From Takakia lepidozioides (taxonomy: Eukaryota > Streptophyta > Takakiopsida > Takakiales > Takakiaceae): DNA of 60,000 nucleotides. Made by a program: the position numbers and the translations under genes. The stretch covers positions 59,006,756 to 59,066,755 of the forward strand of contig CM060731.1 of assembly GCA_030704615.1 (NCBI GenBank), in the 5' to 3' direction. The notes under the pieces are model-generated. The model did not search any database. It saw only the letters and a list, made by a program, of their open reading frames with translations, and was not told the DNA's origin. This document shows positions 32,597-43,425 of the stretch, piece by piece; position 1 is the stretch's first letter, and each line of letters starts with the position of its first letter.

Positions 32597-33400
32597 ATGA
32601 GTTCACAGCTTTGTGTAAGGAATTTCAAGACATTTTTGCTTGGTCATATACGGACTTAAAAGGAATACCACCAAGCATTGTGACACATAAAATTTCTTTA
32701 ATGCCAGGAGCCAAGCCTATTCGGCAACGCCAAAGGAGGGTTAATCATGTGCGCTTAGAAGCCTTACAAAAAGAGGTGATAAAATTAAGAGATAATGGTT
32801 TGATTTTTGAAGTAGATAATTCAGAATGGGTCTTGTCAGTGGTAGTTGTCCCGAAGAAAACATGGGGTTTAAGGGTTTGCATGGATTATAGATTTAAATA
32901 AGGTAACCAAAAAGGATTATTATCCATTACCTTTTATTGATCAAATTTTAGACTCAGTGGCCGGGAAAGAATGTTATAGTTTTATGGACTGCTTTTCCGG
33001 GTACAACCAAATAGCTATTGAGGAGAGTGATAAATTAAAAACAACATTTTCCACTATTTGGGGTACTTTTGCTTACCACGTCATGCCCTTTGGTTTGTGT
33101 AATGCTCTTTGGACATACCAACGGATGATGAATAATGCTTTTCAAGAATATCTTAATGTTTTTGTAAGAATTTTTGTTGACGATTTATGTTGTTGCACTA
33201 CTAAAAAGGAACACCTTAAAGCTTTAAGAAAATGCTTTGAAAAATGTAGACTGTATAGCATAGCCCTAATCCTATGAAGTGTTCTTTTGGGGCTAGATAT
33301 GGAGTTTTGCTAAGACACGTGATTAGCCAAAAAGGACTTCAGGTAGATCCAGCAAAAATTGAGTTAATAATGAAAATGCCACCACCAACTAAGCAATTTT
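32597..33400 (+). pseudogene. Reverse transcriptase of gypsy element 3, truncated
   Basis: Palm motifs are FAWSYTDLKGIPP, NSEWVLSVVVVPKKTWGLRVC, a frame change near 32890, then CYSFMDCFSGYNQI, VMPFGLCNALWTYQRMM and RIFVDDLCCC (the Asp-Asp pair). KCSFGARYGVLLRHVISQKG and VDPAKIELIMKMPPPTKQ follow. Normally the thumb (LRSFLG-YYRRF) and RNase H come next; instead the sequence passes into the integrase linker after about 33400. Thumb, connection and canonical RNase H are missing. Confidence 0.8.
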
Positions 33401-34624
33401 TTTATCTACACTTAAGTACCCTGAAGGATTTACAAATCTTGAGCGACAAAAACTATGCTTACAATCTGTCAAATTCAGCATTATTGCTGGAAAATTGTAT
33501 CGAGAAGGTGTGGATGGGATGTAGAGGCGTTGTGTTATTTCCGAAGAAATTCCAGTAATTTTAGAAGCCTGTCACGATAGTTGTTGCGGAGGTCACTTTG
33601 AAGGACTAACTACAACCCAAAAGATTTTAAGAGCGGGGTATTGGTGGCCAAGTATGTTTAAAGACTCATTTGAGTATGTTCAAAAATGCGATACTTGTCA
33701 GCGGTTCACCGGTTCTTTTATTAAGAGTCAAACTAGACCGCTTGTGCCAATCATAGCTTTGCTTCCATTTGAAAAATGGGGCATAGATTTTATGGGTCCA
33801 TTTCACCCTACCTCAAGTTCTAGAAAAAATTATATTCTGGTAGCCACAGACTATTTTACAAAGTGGGTTGAGGCGATAGCTGTTAAGAAAGATGATGCCA
33901 AAACCACGGTTAATTTTTTATTTAATAATATCATCACCAAGTTTGGAGCCCCACATGAATTGGTCTCGGACAGAGGTTCACATTTTCTTAATGATGTGAT
34001 AAGCAATCTTACAGAGACCTTTAGTATAAAACATAGGAAAAGTACGCCTTATCACCCACAAGCTAATGGGTTAGCTGAGAGCATTAATAAAACGTTGGCT
34101 CAAATTTTACGAAAAAACTGTAGATACCAATAAAAGAGACTGGGACTTAAATTATGAGGGGCAGTTTGGGCATATAACACTGCTATCAAAACTGTCACGG
34201 GTTTCACACCATATGCATTGGTCTATGGGACAGAGTGTGTGCTTCCTATAGAACATGAAATCCAGACCATTAGGACCGCCATGGCTCATGACTTACCACT
34301 AGATGACTCAGTGAAAGAACGGTTAATTATGTTATCTCAGTTGGATGAATGGCGGACAACCACTCAACTGAATATAGAGACCCAACAAAAACAATGGAAA
34401 ATCAGATTTGATAAGGGTCTCAAACCGGTATCGTGGGAACCAGGGGACTAATGATAATCGAACCCAGACAAAAGCTGTTTCCTAGTAAATTTTCACATAA
34501 ATGGTTTGGTCCTTTCATAGTAGAGGAGGCTTTTAAAAACGGTTCTTTACAGTTAAAGGATAGTGACGGTATATTGTTTCTAACTAAGACGGCTGGAGAA
34601 CAAGTGAAAAAATATTATGTGTAA
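33401..34624 (+). pseudogene. Integrase of gypsy element 3
   Basis: The linker has KLYREGVDGM, then a TAG near 33520. The HHCC domain is present (EACHDSCCGGHFEG, then CDTCQRF). In the core, DFMGPFHP and VATDYFTKWVEA are followed by LVSDRGSHFLND (Asp) and ANGLAESINK (Glu). A stop near 34130 and a frame change near 34445 precede the C-terminal domain (KWFGPFIVEEAFKNGSLQL), which ends at 34624. It is full length apart from the lesions. Confidence 0.8.
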
Positions 34625-35522
34625 TGTTTAACCATCCGGACTGTTCATAATCATCTTTCCAAGGTTTTTAGACTCCAATTTCTTAGAAGCTTCACTTAAC
34701 ATCATGATTTCAAGCGAAGGGGGTCTAATGATTTTTATTTTTTTTGGAGCAAATAGCTCATACCTTATTGCATTTATTTCAAGCAATCCAAGCATTCTTG
34801 CATTTACACTTAACGCACCACTTGGATAACTTTCCACGGGCTTAAAATAATTGGTTCTAACCCAATAACCTTATATTATGGTATTTATATTTATAAAGTA
34901 CTACACAAGGATGATGCAACATACACAAGAGTCCATAATGGACCGTAGTATATCATGGGAAAAAGATTTGGGTGCATTTGTTTGATAATATGAGTATGAG
35001 AGTTTCAACCTTGCTCTCATCTGTTTTGGAAGAATAAACCCAAGCATGCATCCTGGCATAAGCCGGTGGACAAGGGACCGGAGGGGATAACCTTTTCCGG
35101 ATTATATCACTTCACTGCACTAAACCACTTTTAAAAGTTAAAGAGGGATGGTCACACACTTTGCTGTCATAACTTATAAAATATAAACGTGTAAAAATGT
35201 ATTTTCTGCACAGCACAAGAATAATGCACAAAAGATAATGAGCAGAATATTTAAAAGACTTAAAAGTTCTTGTAAGTTAATGCAAATTACTGTCAAGGTT
35301 GGACAGTAAATCTTGGGTTCCAACAAAGTTCTTCTTACAGCGAGAATGATCTCCTTGACTTTATAATGAGTGAATCATTTTATTCATATTTCCATAGTTA
35401 TTTTACAAAGAAATTATTTGGGTATATATGATAATATTTTCATGTTATTATCTCTCTCACACTAACCAGGGATTCTGGGTTCGTCGTTAAGGGACTAACT
35501 GTATCGGTATGATCGCCAAAAA
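34625..35522. other. 3' noncoding region of gypsy element 3
   Basis: About 0.9 kb between integrase and 3' LTR without recognised coding sequence. A 70-codon minus-strand frame (34628-34837) has no motif. The bases before the LTR (GATCGCCAAAAA) are only weakly purine-rich as a polypurine tract. Confidence 0.5.
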
Positions 35523-36182
35523 TGTTAAGTGAATTTACAGCCTTGTGCTAAAATCTCATTTTAGATGACTTTTAGAACCAATTAATGGGAAGGCATACAC
35601 CAATTGATATGGGCTTTGAACTTGAGACCTACTCGCGAATATGAGGTGTGAAAGTAATTTAAAAACATTCCAAAAACTTTTGTTGTGTCAGGGATTGATC
35701 CTAAAATCTCCAAGGAGTGAATTTGGAGGAAAAACAAATAAATTATTGGAGTCCTGGAAATTAAAAGGTGCCAGAATAGAAAATTAAAGTGACCAATGAG
35801 AAGGAAGGAACCATTGGTATCTAAGAAATAAAGCGTTGTCCCTTAAAAGAAAAGGATGAAAAAGAAGAAGGAGAGGAGGACAAGGAGGCGAAAGAGAGAG
35901 ATGACTGAAGAATATGGATCAGAATAGGAATCAAGGAAGGAGACTAGATGAGGGGTGGTAGCATGAGAGACTATGATCTGAAACTATGAAGAAGGCTTAA
36001 TTACATAAATGAAATAAATAGTAGCATATGAAACAGGAAAGCGATGGAGGAAGAACTATAATAGCTGTGATCATTTTCAATATTATAATAAAGTCAGTTT
36101 TCCATTCCCTTCGTTTTGTGAAATAAATAAATAATTATGTAGCATATACAATTCAGAAATGGAGGGAAAATATGGACAAACA
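35523..36182 (+). repeat. 3' LTR of gypsy element 3
   Basis: TGTTAAGTGA to GGACAAACA, followed by the ctgac duplication at 36183-36187. Confidence 0.9.
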
Positions 36183-36187
36183 CTGAC

Positions 36188-38030
36188 CCTTCAGTGCACT
36201 CTTTGAAAACACTTGCCATGGCACTTAAAGCGACTGCCACAACAGCCACGAAATGTGCGACACCTCTGGTTGCAAACAATGCATCTGCGGCGTAAATGAG
36301 AACGCTCAACCATATGAAGGCACCACCAAATGTAGATGTGTAACCCTATTGTCATCCTCCTATCAGAGCCTCTGCAATCAACAACTGGAAGTGGGCATGA
36401 GTCAATGCCTTTCTGCCCAAAGAAGCCATGTTGCCTAGGGTCCCAACCAAGTAGCTATCACTACTTGACTACCAATTGTTGTCTTTGAAGATATCTCTAA
36501 ATCCCAGAGTATCCAAATCCACAGTGTCATCATAGATACCCAACTCACCAACAAATCCTGATGACTTTCCCAGCCCAATTCCAACTGTCTACATCATCCG
36601 TGTCCCCCTCATATGTCATAGGATCATCACCACGGTCCTCATCATCAGAAAAATTCATGAATGTCAATGTCATCCATCAAGTGTTGTGAGCACATATCAC
36701 CTCTACCATTGAGGACCAACTTTCCCCTTTTGTCACTTGTGCTATCCCCAAACAAAGTACTAGTGGGCGGGCCAAGCAAATTATCACATTGCCCAATCTA
36801 AAGTGTCCTCAAATCTCCATTGGGATCCACCCATTCATGAGACTCACCACAAACCACATGTTGTTTGAGTACTCTAACAGGTACAGCAGGCCTGATCAGA
36901 CGTGTTTGAGATCTACCAGCAGATATGCTAGCCAGATCTACTCTCTTTGGCATATGAGACACCCCAAGGTCAAACAAATTGCAAGAAGGACTACAATCCG
37001 ATTGGGATTCCTCCACAGCAACACATTTTCCCTTTTCAGGATCACTAGAATTGGAATGAACACCTCTCTCTCTCAACAGGAAATGGTGCTAAGAGAGGAT
37101 GTCAAGGCACTACTACCTTCAAATGCAAGAGGGTGCTGCAAACTCAAACATCTAGGCTCAAAATGTATCAGGCCAGTTGGGGGCTGTTCCAAGGTACTCA
37201 GTTGACCAAATCACTGAACCCTGTGCTAGACCCCTCAACTCTCCGAGCTCTCTAACCAAGTCTCCTTGCAACTTGACGCCTAAAGTGATACCTAAGCTCA
37301 CTAGGTGTACTGGGACTAAAACTCAAAAGACTTACACCAGGTGGGGGCTGGAGAGACACCAAGAACTCCTGGCCTAAGCACCCTCTAATGAAAGCCCTAT
37401 CACTCTCACTTGCACCCAATCCTACAGCCCACCCATCAAAATATATGCAGGCCCACATTGTACAATGTAGGAAGAGCCTCTGGAGCAACAACATTGATGG
37501 GCAATCACGGCATGGTGTGATTGCACACCACACCAACAAAAAACTAGAAAACCCTGAAAAAAAACCCAAATTGCAAGCTATCCGAGCACCCACTTACCCA
37601 TAACAGAAAATCAAGAGCAAAAGAAGAAGACACAGGAAAAGAAGATGAAGATGGTGTCCCAAACTACCCCTTTATGAAGTACAGCCAACATGCAAGCCAA
37701 AGAACAATGTACACTGAAGCAGGAAATGGGGGTTAGTGAGTTCAGTCCTCACAAACCATGATTTGTGGGCAATGGGGTTGCTCTTCACACTGTTGAACAA
37801 CCATGCAAAACCTGCAGAGAAGCACAAAACAAGCTTGGCATTAACACCCAAAAAATGCAATCCAAGCAAAAGCAAACCACAAGATTAGTAACTTATTGTG
37901 GCAGCCCAAGCAAACCAGAGAACATGAAGTACCTTAGCAAACAACATGCAGTAAAACCACATGAAAAGAGAACAACAATGTTCATGAGCAAACCAGATGA
38001 AATAGAAAGTTAGTTAGGGCTACTAACTCA
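36188..38030 (-). other. Probable upstream remainder of gypsy element C and unrecognised DNA
   Basis: The first bases continue, on the minus strand, the RT frame broken at 28022 (FSKSALKGQEILIVL across the join). Beyond that, several minus-strand open stretches (36798-37076, 37252-37593) have no motif I recognise and contain stops between them. They could be decayed protease and gag of element C. Confidence 0.35.
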
Positions 38031-38039
38031 ACAACGCTA

Positions 38040-38150
38040 CTGTGTGAGCGTGTGAGCGTATGCTCACACAATGGTGATGTGGCGTGAGCATACACTCACG
38101 TCGCTGACATGGCGCTAATGCTGACATGGCGTGAGCCTGGCCCAGGTCGT
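38040..38150. repeat. GTGAGCRT / ATGCTCAC inverted and direct repeats
   Basis: GTGAGCGTATGCTCAC is followed by GTGAGCATACACTCAC and copies of GCTGACATGGCG. Short dyads are clustered in about 100 bases, with no coding potential. Confidence 0.5.
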
Positions 38151-38257
38151 GCCACATCACCACAAAGAAGGTGGTGGGCCTATAACCGTGAGCCTACAAC
38201 TGGGGATTTCATCACATGAAGGTGAAACGGGTTAAGGGTTTCGGGCGTCCGGAGAGT

Positions 38258-38420
38258 TCAACCTTGTATTAACACGAGGTTGATTTCCTAGAACTCAAAC
38301 CAACCTTGTGTTAACACGAGGTTGTTTTCCTAGAACTGAAATCAACCTTGTGTTAACACAAGGTTGATTTGGAGAACTTCAAATCAACCTCGTGTAACAC
38401 GAGGTTGATTTCCGAGAATG
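38258..38420. repeat. Tandem array of near-perfect palindromes (four units, about 41 bp)
   Basis: Each unit is an AACCTTGTGTT/AACACAAGGTT-type dyad centred on GTTAAC, separated by ATTTCCTAGAACT-type spacers. The third unit (near 38345) is perfectly symmetrical over 22 bases; the others have one or two changes (CTCGTG, TATT). Spacers are about 18 bases. Confidence 0.85.
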
Positions 38421-38610
38421 TCCATTTGAAGGAAGTTTGTTGTGTTTGCAAATGAACAGAGGAGGACAAACGAATGCGACATATTTGTTGCCCCACGCAT
38501 TGGGAAGATGTTAGAGGACATACACTGAGAGACACTGGACTTCAACACTCATTCCATTACAAGTAGTAGTCAAGGAAAACACAGATTTCTTCATATCAAG
38601 TGCATGCTGT

Positions 38611-39990
38611 CTATGTGCTTGTATCCCGCTGTAGAAGTGTGTTGACTTCGTTGAAACTCATAGTAGCTTGGTGAATGAAGAAGTCGCGCTTTGGATCACA
38701 AACCATTCTTCTCAAGAAGACGAAATAAAGATGTTTGCGCGATATGAATTTCCCTCTCTTTCCCAAACTACTTGAAAGCATACCAACAAAATTAGGACAG
38801 GTGCAATTGGGAAAATTGGAAATAGTGATGTCATACGTCCTGTACTGCAGGGCAGATGCGGATGTGATCATGGTGTAGACCCGACCATACCCCAGATCAG
38901 GCACTTCCATTGTTCCTGCAACACGAGCGTGAAGCATTATCGCGGACTCGACCTTGCCAAAGTGTTCTGCAGTTGGTGGGAATCGTCGAACCAGCTTCCC
39001 ATTCCGTCTGGTTGGCCACAAGTGAGCATCAGGAGGAGGTACCCGTGAATTGCTTGAACTTGAAGCACCTCCACGTGTAATGGATTGTCTGGCGAGGGAG
39101 AAACCCACCTCCTCCAGCATTGCGATCTCTTGGTGATTGAGACCTGTGCCCATCTTCATAGGCCAAACGCTTGGTGGAGGAGGCTTCATCACCACGGAGG
39201 GTCGCACAGTCCCACGCACACATCTCCCGCAATCGTCATTGTAGAACCAGAACTTGTGGTTCTTTGCCTCTCTTTGTCCATAAGGGAGAAACAAACCAGT
39301 GAATGTAGGAGCTGCAGTGCGTTGTTTGCCTCTGGATATTAAAGACGTGCACTTTTCATGATTGGTGGCCCTGATCGCCGTGCATTTGACACGAGATGCA
39401 GCACTTGTGCTTTCTATATGTCAAACCTCGTCCAAGCACATGGACTCCATCATATCCGGCACCATGTTCTATTCTTCAACCATTGCAATAAGAGTACTGC
39501 TTGATGCTGGGGTCTGGTCTGGGGCTGAATGGCCCTCGCCTGTGGATGTTCCACAATTCCATTTTTAATCCAAGGGAGCACGTGGCGTGGAGAAGTTGAC
39601 CCTGTCTGCCCTATGGGAATCTACATCCGAATCGGGAGGGAAGACCCGAATCTCTCTTCGCCTTCCAGATGGGGAACTCTAGACACAAGAGGGGTGCCAT
39701 CCGCACATATACTCACTGCCCTTGCTATTTTGTTGGGATCCCCCGATCTTCTTGTCGCCCGTAACATCAACTCGTTCATGTCGGGGCCTTTGCCACCAAT
39801 GCCACCCTTCAAGAATGACCTGTATCTGGTTTGTTGTTGGAGAGCACGGATCAGGTCATCGGCCGTGGCCGCATACAAATCTCTTCCCCTTTTACCGGAT
39901 GCAACCAGGCATTGTGCACTGCCTAGGGGGTGCACTCCAGCCAATATGTACCAGCCACGTGCGTGTACACGAGGGGGTATTTTAAACCCC
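38611..39990 (-). pseudogene. Third MULE transposase, C-terminal half with damaged SWIM finger
   Basis: Order on the minus strand: YAATADDLIRALQQQTRYRSFLKG, then GPDMNELMLRATRRSGDP (39750-39900), an unconserved linker, VKCTAIRATNHEKCTSLISRG (39300-39400), FWFYNDDCGRCVRG, DLGYGRVYTMITSASAL, and the finger NCTCPNFVG-FISRKHLYFVFLRR. Each block aligns with the transposase at 6433-9261. The third metal ligand of the finger (PCKH) is SRKH, Cys to Arg, so zinc binding should be lost. The N-terminus and D-D-E core are missing; similarity ends near 39990. Divergence from the two other MULEs is clearly higher. Confidence 0.7.
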
Positions 39991-40069
39991 TCCATATACA
40001 ACATTATACATATAGAGGGAGGTTTAAATCACCTTAAATATAATCTTACAGGAGGGGATAAATGAATTT

Positions 40070-40139
40070 CAGTGGTAGTCTAGTGGTAAGGACGTAGATT
40101 GTGTCGCAACGCACCGCGGGATCAAATCGCGATGCACTG
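40070..40139 (+). tRNA. tRNA-Asp-like (GTC) pseudogene or SINE head
   Basis: The 70-nt segment has an A-box TAGTCTAGTGGT, a B-box-like GGATCAAATCG, a 5-bp T stem (CGCGG/TCGCG), a 5-bp acceptor pairing (CAGTG/CACTG) and anticodon-loop sequence GTGTCGC with GTC in place. The anticodon stem is poorly paired and the TTC of the T loop is ATC. A T9 tract follows at once, as a Pol III terminator would. It is probably a decayed tRNA-Asp copy or the head of a SINE. Confidence 0.55.
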
Positions 40140-40259
40140 TTTTTTTTTGCTTTTCTTTTTTTTCTTTTCTCCCCGCAATCTGTCTCCCGCGGGCTCTCTT
40201 TTCCCTCCTCTCCCGCGCCCCTTCCGCGCCAGCTTGGTCTTAGCAGGCCATGTTTCAAT

Positions 40260-40400
40260 CTCTTCCTGCTCAATCTCACCGTGGGTAGATGGTCAACTGG
40301 AAACAACAGCGGTAGCAGCGCATTGATAGAACAAGGCACTGCTAATTAAGGTACTTTCTTCAACGCATTTCACCCTGTTTTCCCTGTTAGCAGAGTCGTC
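40260..40400 (+). repeat. Copy of the segment at 48660-48770 (PPR-gene 5' repeat)
   Basis: GTGGGTAGATGGTCAACTGG, then AACAGCGG-AGCAGCG, ATTGATAGAACAAGGC and the CATTTCA-CCTGTTTTCCCTG block match 48660-48770. It lies between the tRNA-like unit and the MULE II terminus, with no intact reading frame. Confidence 0.7.
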
Positions 40401-40615
40401 CCTAATTTTTCATGTTGAATTCTGCAAGTTAGCTCGTTGGTGGATCTATGGTGGTTTTGGAGTGATTTTGTGCTCCCTGCACCTTCTTCTTCAACATATT
40501 TCAGTCAGGTTTGCCCTCGTATCATTAGGGTTTAGGGTGTTTGCTGGAAGAACTTCGTGCCATCAGTATCAGCTGCTAGTAGCAAGGCTGAGGATGTATT
40601 CATGATTTTTCCACA

Positions 40616-40623
40616 GGCAGGGA
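40616..40623. repeat. 8-bp target-site duplication of MULE II, left
   Basis: GGCAGGGA precedes terminal GGGGGCTGCTATTTC. It is identical to 47389-47396. Confidence 0.8.
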
Positions 40624-40733
40624 GGGGGCTGCTATTTCATGAGCGGCATGAGCATGAGCGGAAAAAAAAAAAACATGAGCAGACCATTGTGTGTCCACGG
40701 AAATAGGGTTAGGAGGCACGAAAATAGGGTCAT

Positions 40734-41268
40734 GTCTCCATGCCCATACTTGCCACAATGCCCACATTGCAACTGTGTAGGCTGTGCATGTGCCGACCCT
40801 TTGCCTCCCTCTGGGCAATCCTTCTTGACATGGGGTCCTCCACATGTCCAGCACACCACATCCGCCCGTTGTTGGCCAACAAATGAAGGGAGAGACCCCT
40901 GCATGTGAGGTCCTCTCTGCCCTTCTCTGAGCTTCATCTGAGCCCCCTTGTTGCCTTGAGCACGTTGAGGTAGTGGTTGGCTAGGAGCACCACTACCCCG
41001 TGGTGTCTCTTTAGCAAATCCCACCATGACCACTCGTTCCTCCACCATGTTGAGCTCTATCCGCTCTGCCAGCAAAAACACATTTGCTAAGGTGGGTTGG
41101 GCCGCTTGTAGGAGAGTTGCATCCCGCACCCTTCTCCTCAACTCCTTGTCCAATATCCCATACCAGAATTGGATTGCTTGAGCTTCCGTAACCCCTTGGG
41201 TTACATTTATCAAGCGCCTCATGCGAGTGAAAGCCTCCCTCAAGCTCTCGGTCGGCTTCCGTTGGAAT
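40734..41268 (-). pseudogene. Captured retroelement gag fragment inside MULE II
   Basis: The minus-strand frame MREAFTRMRRLINVTQGVTE, EAQAIQFWYGILDKELRRRV and LANVFLLAERIELNM is typical retrotrans_gag. It is followed by knuckle VCWTCGGPHVKKDC (one residue short between Cys and His) and QCGHCGKYGH, cut by the junction. In MULE I the same position (about 14813-14906) holds about 95 bases of unrelated sequence. The fragment thus replaced native DNA, with junctions after GGGTCATGT and before AGCCGGAATGGGC. Confidence 0.75.
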
Positions 41269-41282
41269 AGCCGGAATGGGCA

Positions 41283-41738
41283 CTACTCTCCTACACCCTC
41301 CGAGGAACTTGCCCCACCTTCTTCCTCATCCCCCTCATCCCCCTCATCCTCCGAGCTCTGTGATGCATCAGTTCCACTATGCCTCTCAAAAATCCCGTCC
41401 TCTTGGGGGACTGTCCACCTCACCTCCTGGGAATCTTCTGCATCTTCTCCCCCACTTTCCTCAGCTGAATCCAAGACAAATCTACGAGCTTGACGGGCTC
41501 TAATAGCTGCTGCCTCCTCCCTCATCTTCATTTTCTTGAGGCTTGCCTCGTCTAAAATCTGCTGTACACGACTAGGTTCAGAACACCTCCTAATGGACAC
41601 CGAAGCAAGCCGGGCAACATAAGTAGGAAGGATGTAGTCCCTTTCTGGACTAGGCATGAAATCCCCCCTGGCAAAAAAATGCACGTTCCTCCTGCCCATG
41701 AACTGCGGTGTAGACGTCCCTCCTACAGTACTTGACAT
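41283..41738 (-). CDS. MULE II acidic ORF2
   Basis: It starts MSSTVGGTSTPQFMGRRNVH (ATG at 41738), directly after an acceptor-like CTGTAG, so an upstream exon is possible. Length is about 151 residues. Central helix: RVQQILDEASLKKMKMREEA and IRARQARRFVLD. The C-terminal third is acidic, Ser-rich and ends EEEGGASSSEGVGE. There is no known domain. The same C-terminus is present in MULE I (14918-15110). It is transcribed away from the transposase, towards its own terminus. It may be an accessory transposition protein, as mudrB is in MuDR, although no sequence relationship is claimed. Confidence 0.55.
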   Translation of the reverse strand: MSSTVGGTSTPQFMGRRNVHFFARGDFMPSPERDYILPTYVARLASVSIRRCSEPSRVQQILDEASLKKMKMREEAAAIRARQARRFVLDSAEESGGEDAEDSQEVRWTVPQEDGIFERHSGTDASQSSEDEGDEGDEEEGGASSSEGVGE

Positions 41739-41879
41739 CCTACAGTAAGAACAAATCCACTTGAAGAATGTCAATACCAGCAGAAGCAAAAATGTTCTTT
41801 CAATGAAATAAAAGAGCGAGGGGAGGTGCCTCACAAAACCAGGAGGCAACTTACAATGCGACCACTCACTCGTAAACCA

Positions 41880-42321
41880 TTTTCGGCACCATTTTCCTAG
41901 GTTGGGCCCGAAAATGGCTAAGTCCCAAAACTGACTGAGCGCGGAACTAGAAAAATGGCGCCGAATTTCCGGTTGCGGTTCCAGCCACCCTAGGGACTTA
42001 GCCATTTTCGGGGCCCTGAACTGGAAAAATGGCGCCATTTTTCCATTTCGGGGCTGAAAATGGCTAAGGCCCAGATCTGACTGGGCCCGGAACTGGAAAA
42101 ATGGCGCCGAATTTCCGATTTTGCTGCCAGCCACCCTAGGGACTTACCCATTTTCGGGGGCTTAAACTGGAAAAATGGCGCAATTTTTCCATTTCGGGGC
42201 CAAAAATGGCTAAGTCCCAGATCTGACTGGGCCCGGAACTGGAAAAATGGCGCCGAATTTCCGATTTTGGTGCCAGTCAGATCTGGGACTTAGCCATTTT
42301 CGGCCCCGAACCGGAAAAATG

Positions 42322-42395
<74 letters not shown>

Positions 42396-43425
42396 TAAAT
42401 TTAAAAATTTATCGGCGCCATTTTTCCAGTTCGGGGCCGAAAATGGCTAAGTCCCAGATCTGACTGGGCCCAGAACCGAAAAAATGGCGCCGAATTTCCG
42501 ATTTTGCTGCCAGCCACCCTAAGGACTTAGCCATTTTCGGCCCCGAACTGGAAAAATGGCGCCATTTTTCCAGTTCGGGGCCAAAAATGGCTAAGTCCTT
42601 AGGATGGCTGGGCGCGGAACTGGAAAAATGGCGCCGAATTTCCGGTTGCGGTTCTAGCCACCCTAGGGACTTACCCATTTTCAGGGGCTTGAACTGGAAA
42701 AATGGCGCCATTTTTCCATTTCGGGGCCAAAAATGGCTAAGTCCCAGATCTGACTAGGCCCGGAACTGGAAAAATGGCGCCGAATTTCCGATTTTGGTGC
42801 CAGTCAGATCTGGGACTTAGCCATTTTCGGCTCCGAACTGAAAATGGCGGTTTTTTTTTTTTTATTTTTATTTAATTTTTCTCTGTTCGGGGCCGAAAAT
42901 GGCTAAGTCCCAGATCTGACTGGGCCCGGAATTGGAAAAATGGCGCCGAATTTCCGATTTTGCTGCCAGCCACCCTAGGGACAGCCATTTTCGGCCCCGA
43001 ACTGGAAAAATGACGCCATTTTTCCAGTTCGGGGCCGAAAATGGCTAAGTCCCAGATCTGATAGGGCGCGGAACTGGAAAAATGGCGCCGAATTTCCGAT
43101 TTTGCTGCCAGCCACCCTAAGGACTTAGCCATTTTCGGCCCCGAACTGGAAAAATGGCGCCATTTTTCCAGTTCGGGGCCGAAAATGGCTAAGTCCCAGA
43201 TCTGACTGGGCCCAGAACTGGAAAAATGGCGCCGAATTTCCGATTTTGGTGCCAGTCAGATCTGGGACTTAGCCGTTTTCGGCCCCGAACTGGAAAAATA
43301 GCGTTTTGTTTTTTTTTGTTTTTTTTTTCCGGCGCCATTTTTCCAGTTCGGGGCCAAAAATGGCTAAGTCCCAGATCTGATTGGCACCAAAATCGGAAAT
43401 TCGGCGCCATTTTTCCAGTCATGCA
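41880..43425. repeat. Array D in MULE II
   Basis: A dozen or so head-to-head pairs of units with GGAAAAATGGC half-sites, CTAAGTCCCAGATCTGACTG and GGGGCCGAAAATGG. Dyads of the type half-site/half-site around GGCGCC occur about every 60-75 bases. A/T cores at 42326-42420, 42850-42880 and 43305-43330 separate pairs. Open frames are by-products. Confidence 0.85.
42326..42415. repeat. T34 run followed by (AAT)n/(ATT)n palindromic microsatellite
   Basis: 34 T, then AATAATAATAATAATAATAA and TATTATTATTATTATTA, which pair with each other, then AAATTTAAAAATTTAT. Confidence 0.9.

Larger units (their letters stand above)
28028..36182 (+). mobile_element. Gypsy element 3, complete LTR element with relocated RNase H
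   Basis: LTRs of 671 and 660 bases are highly similar and flanked by the perfect 5-bp duplication ctgac. Internal order is PBS, an archaeal/plant-type RNase H (29018-29432), gag, protease, RT, integrase, then about 0.9 kb of noncoding 3' sequence. The canonical RT-linked RNase H is absent. Pol is further interrupted by a 376-bp inverted-repeat insertion (32221-32596). Stops and frameshifts make it inactive as read, although high LTR similarity suggests a fairly recent insertion. Confidence 0.9.

Noticed and set aside
36789-37600. Plus-strand open frames with host-gene appearance
   Set aside because: They are short, lack motifs, and the region is probably decayed element C sequence on the other strand.
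38258-38420. CRISPR-like array
   Set aside because: There are only four units, palindromic repeats with nearly identical spacers, in a eukaryotic context; spacers are not unique.
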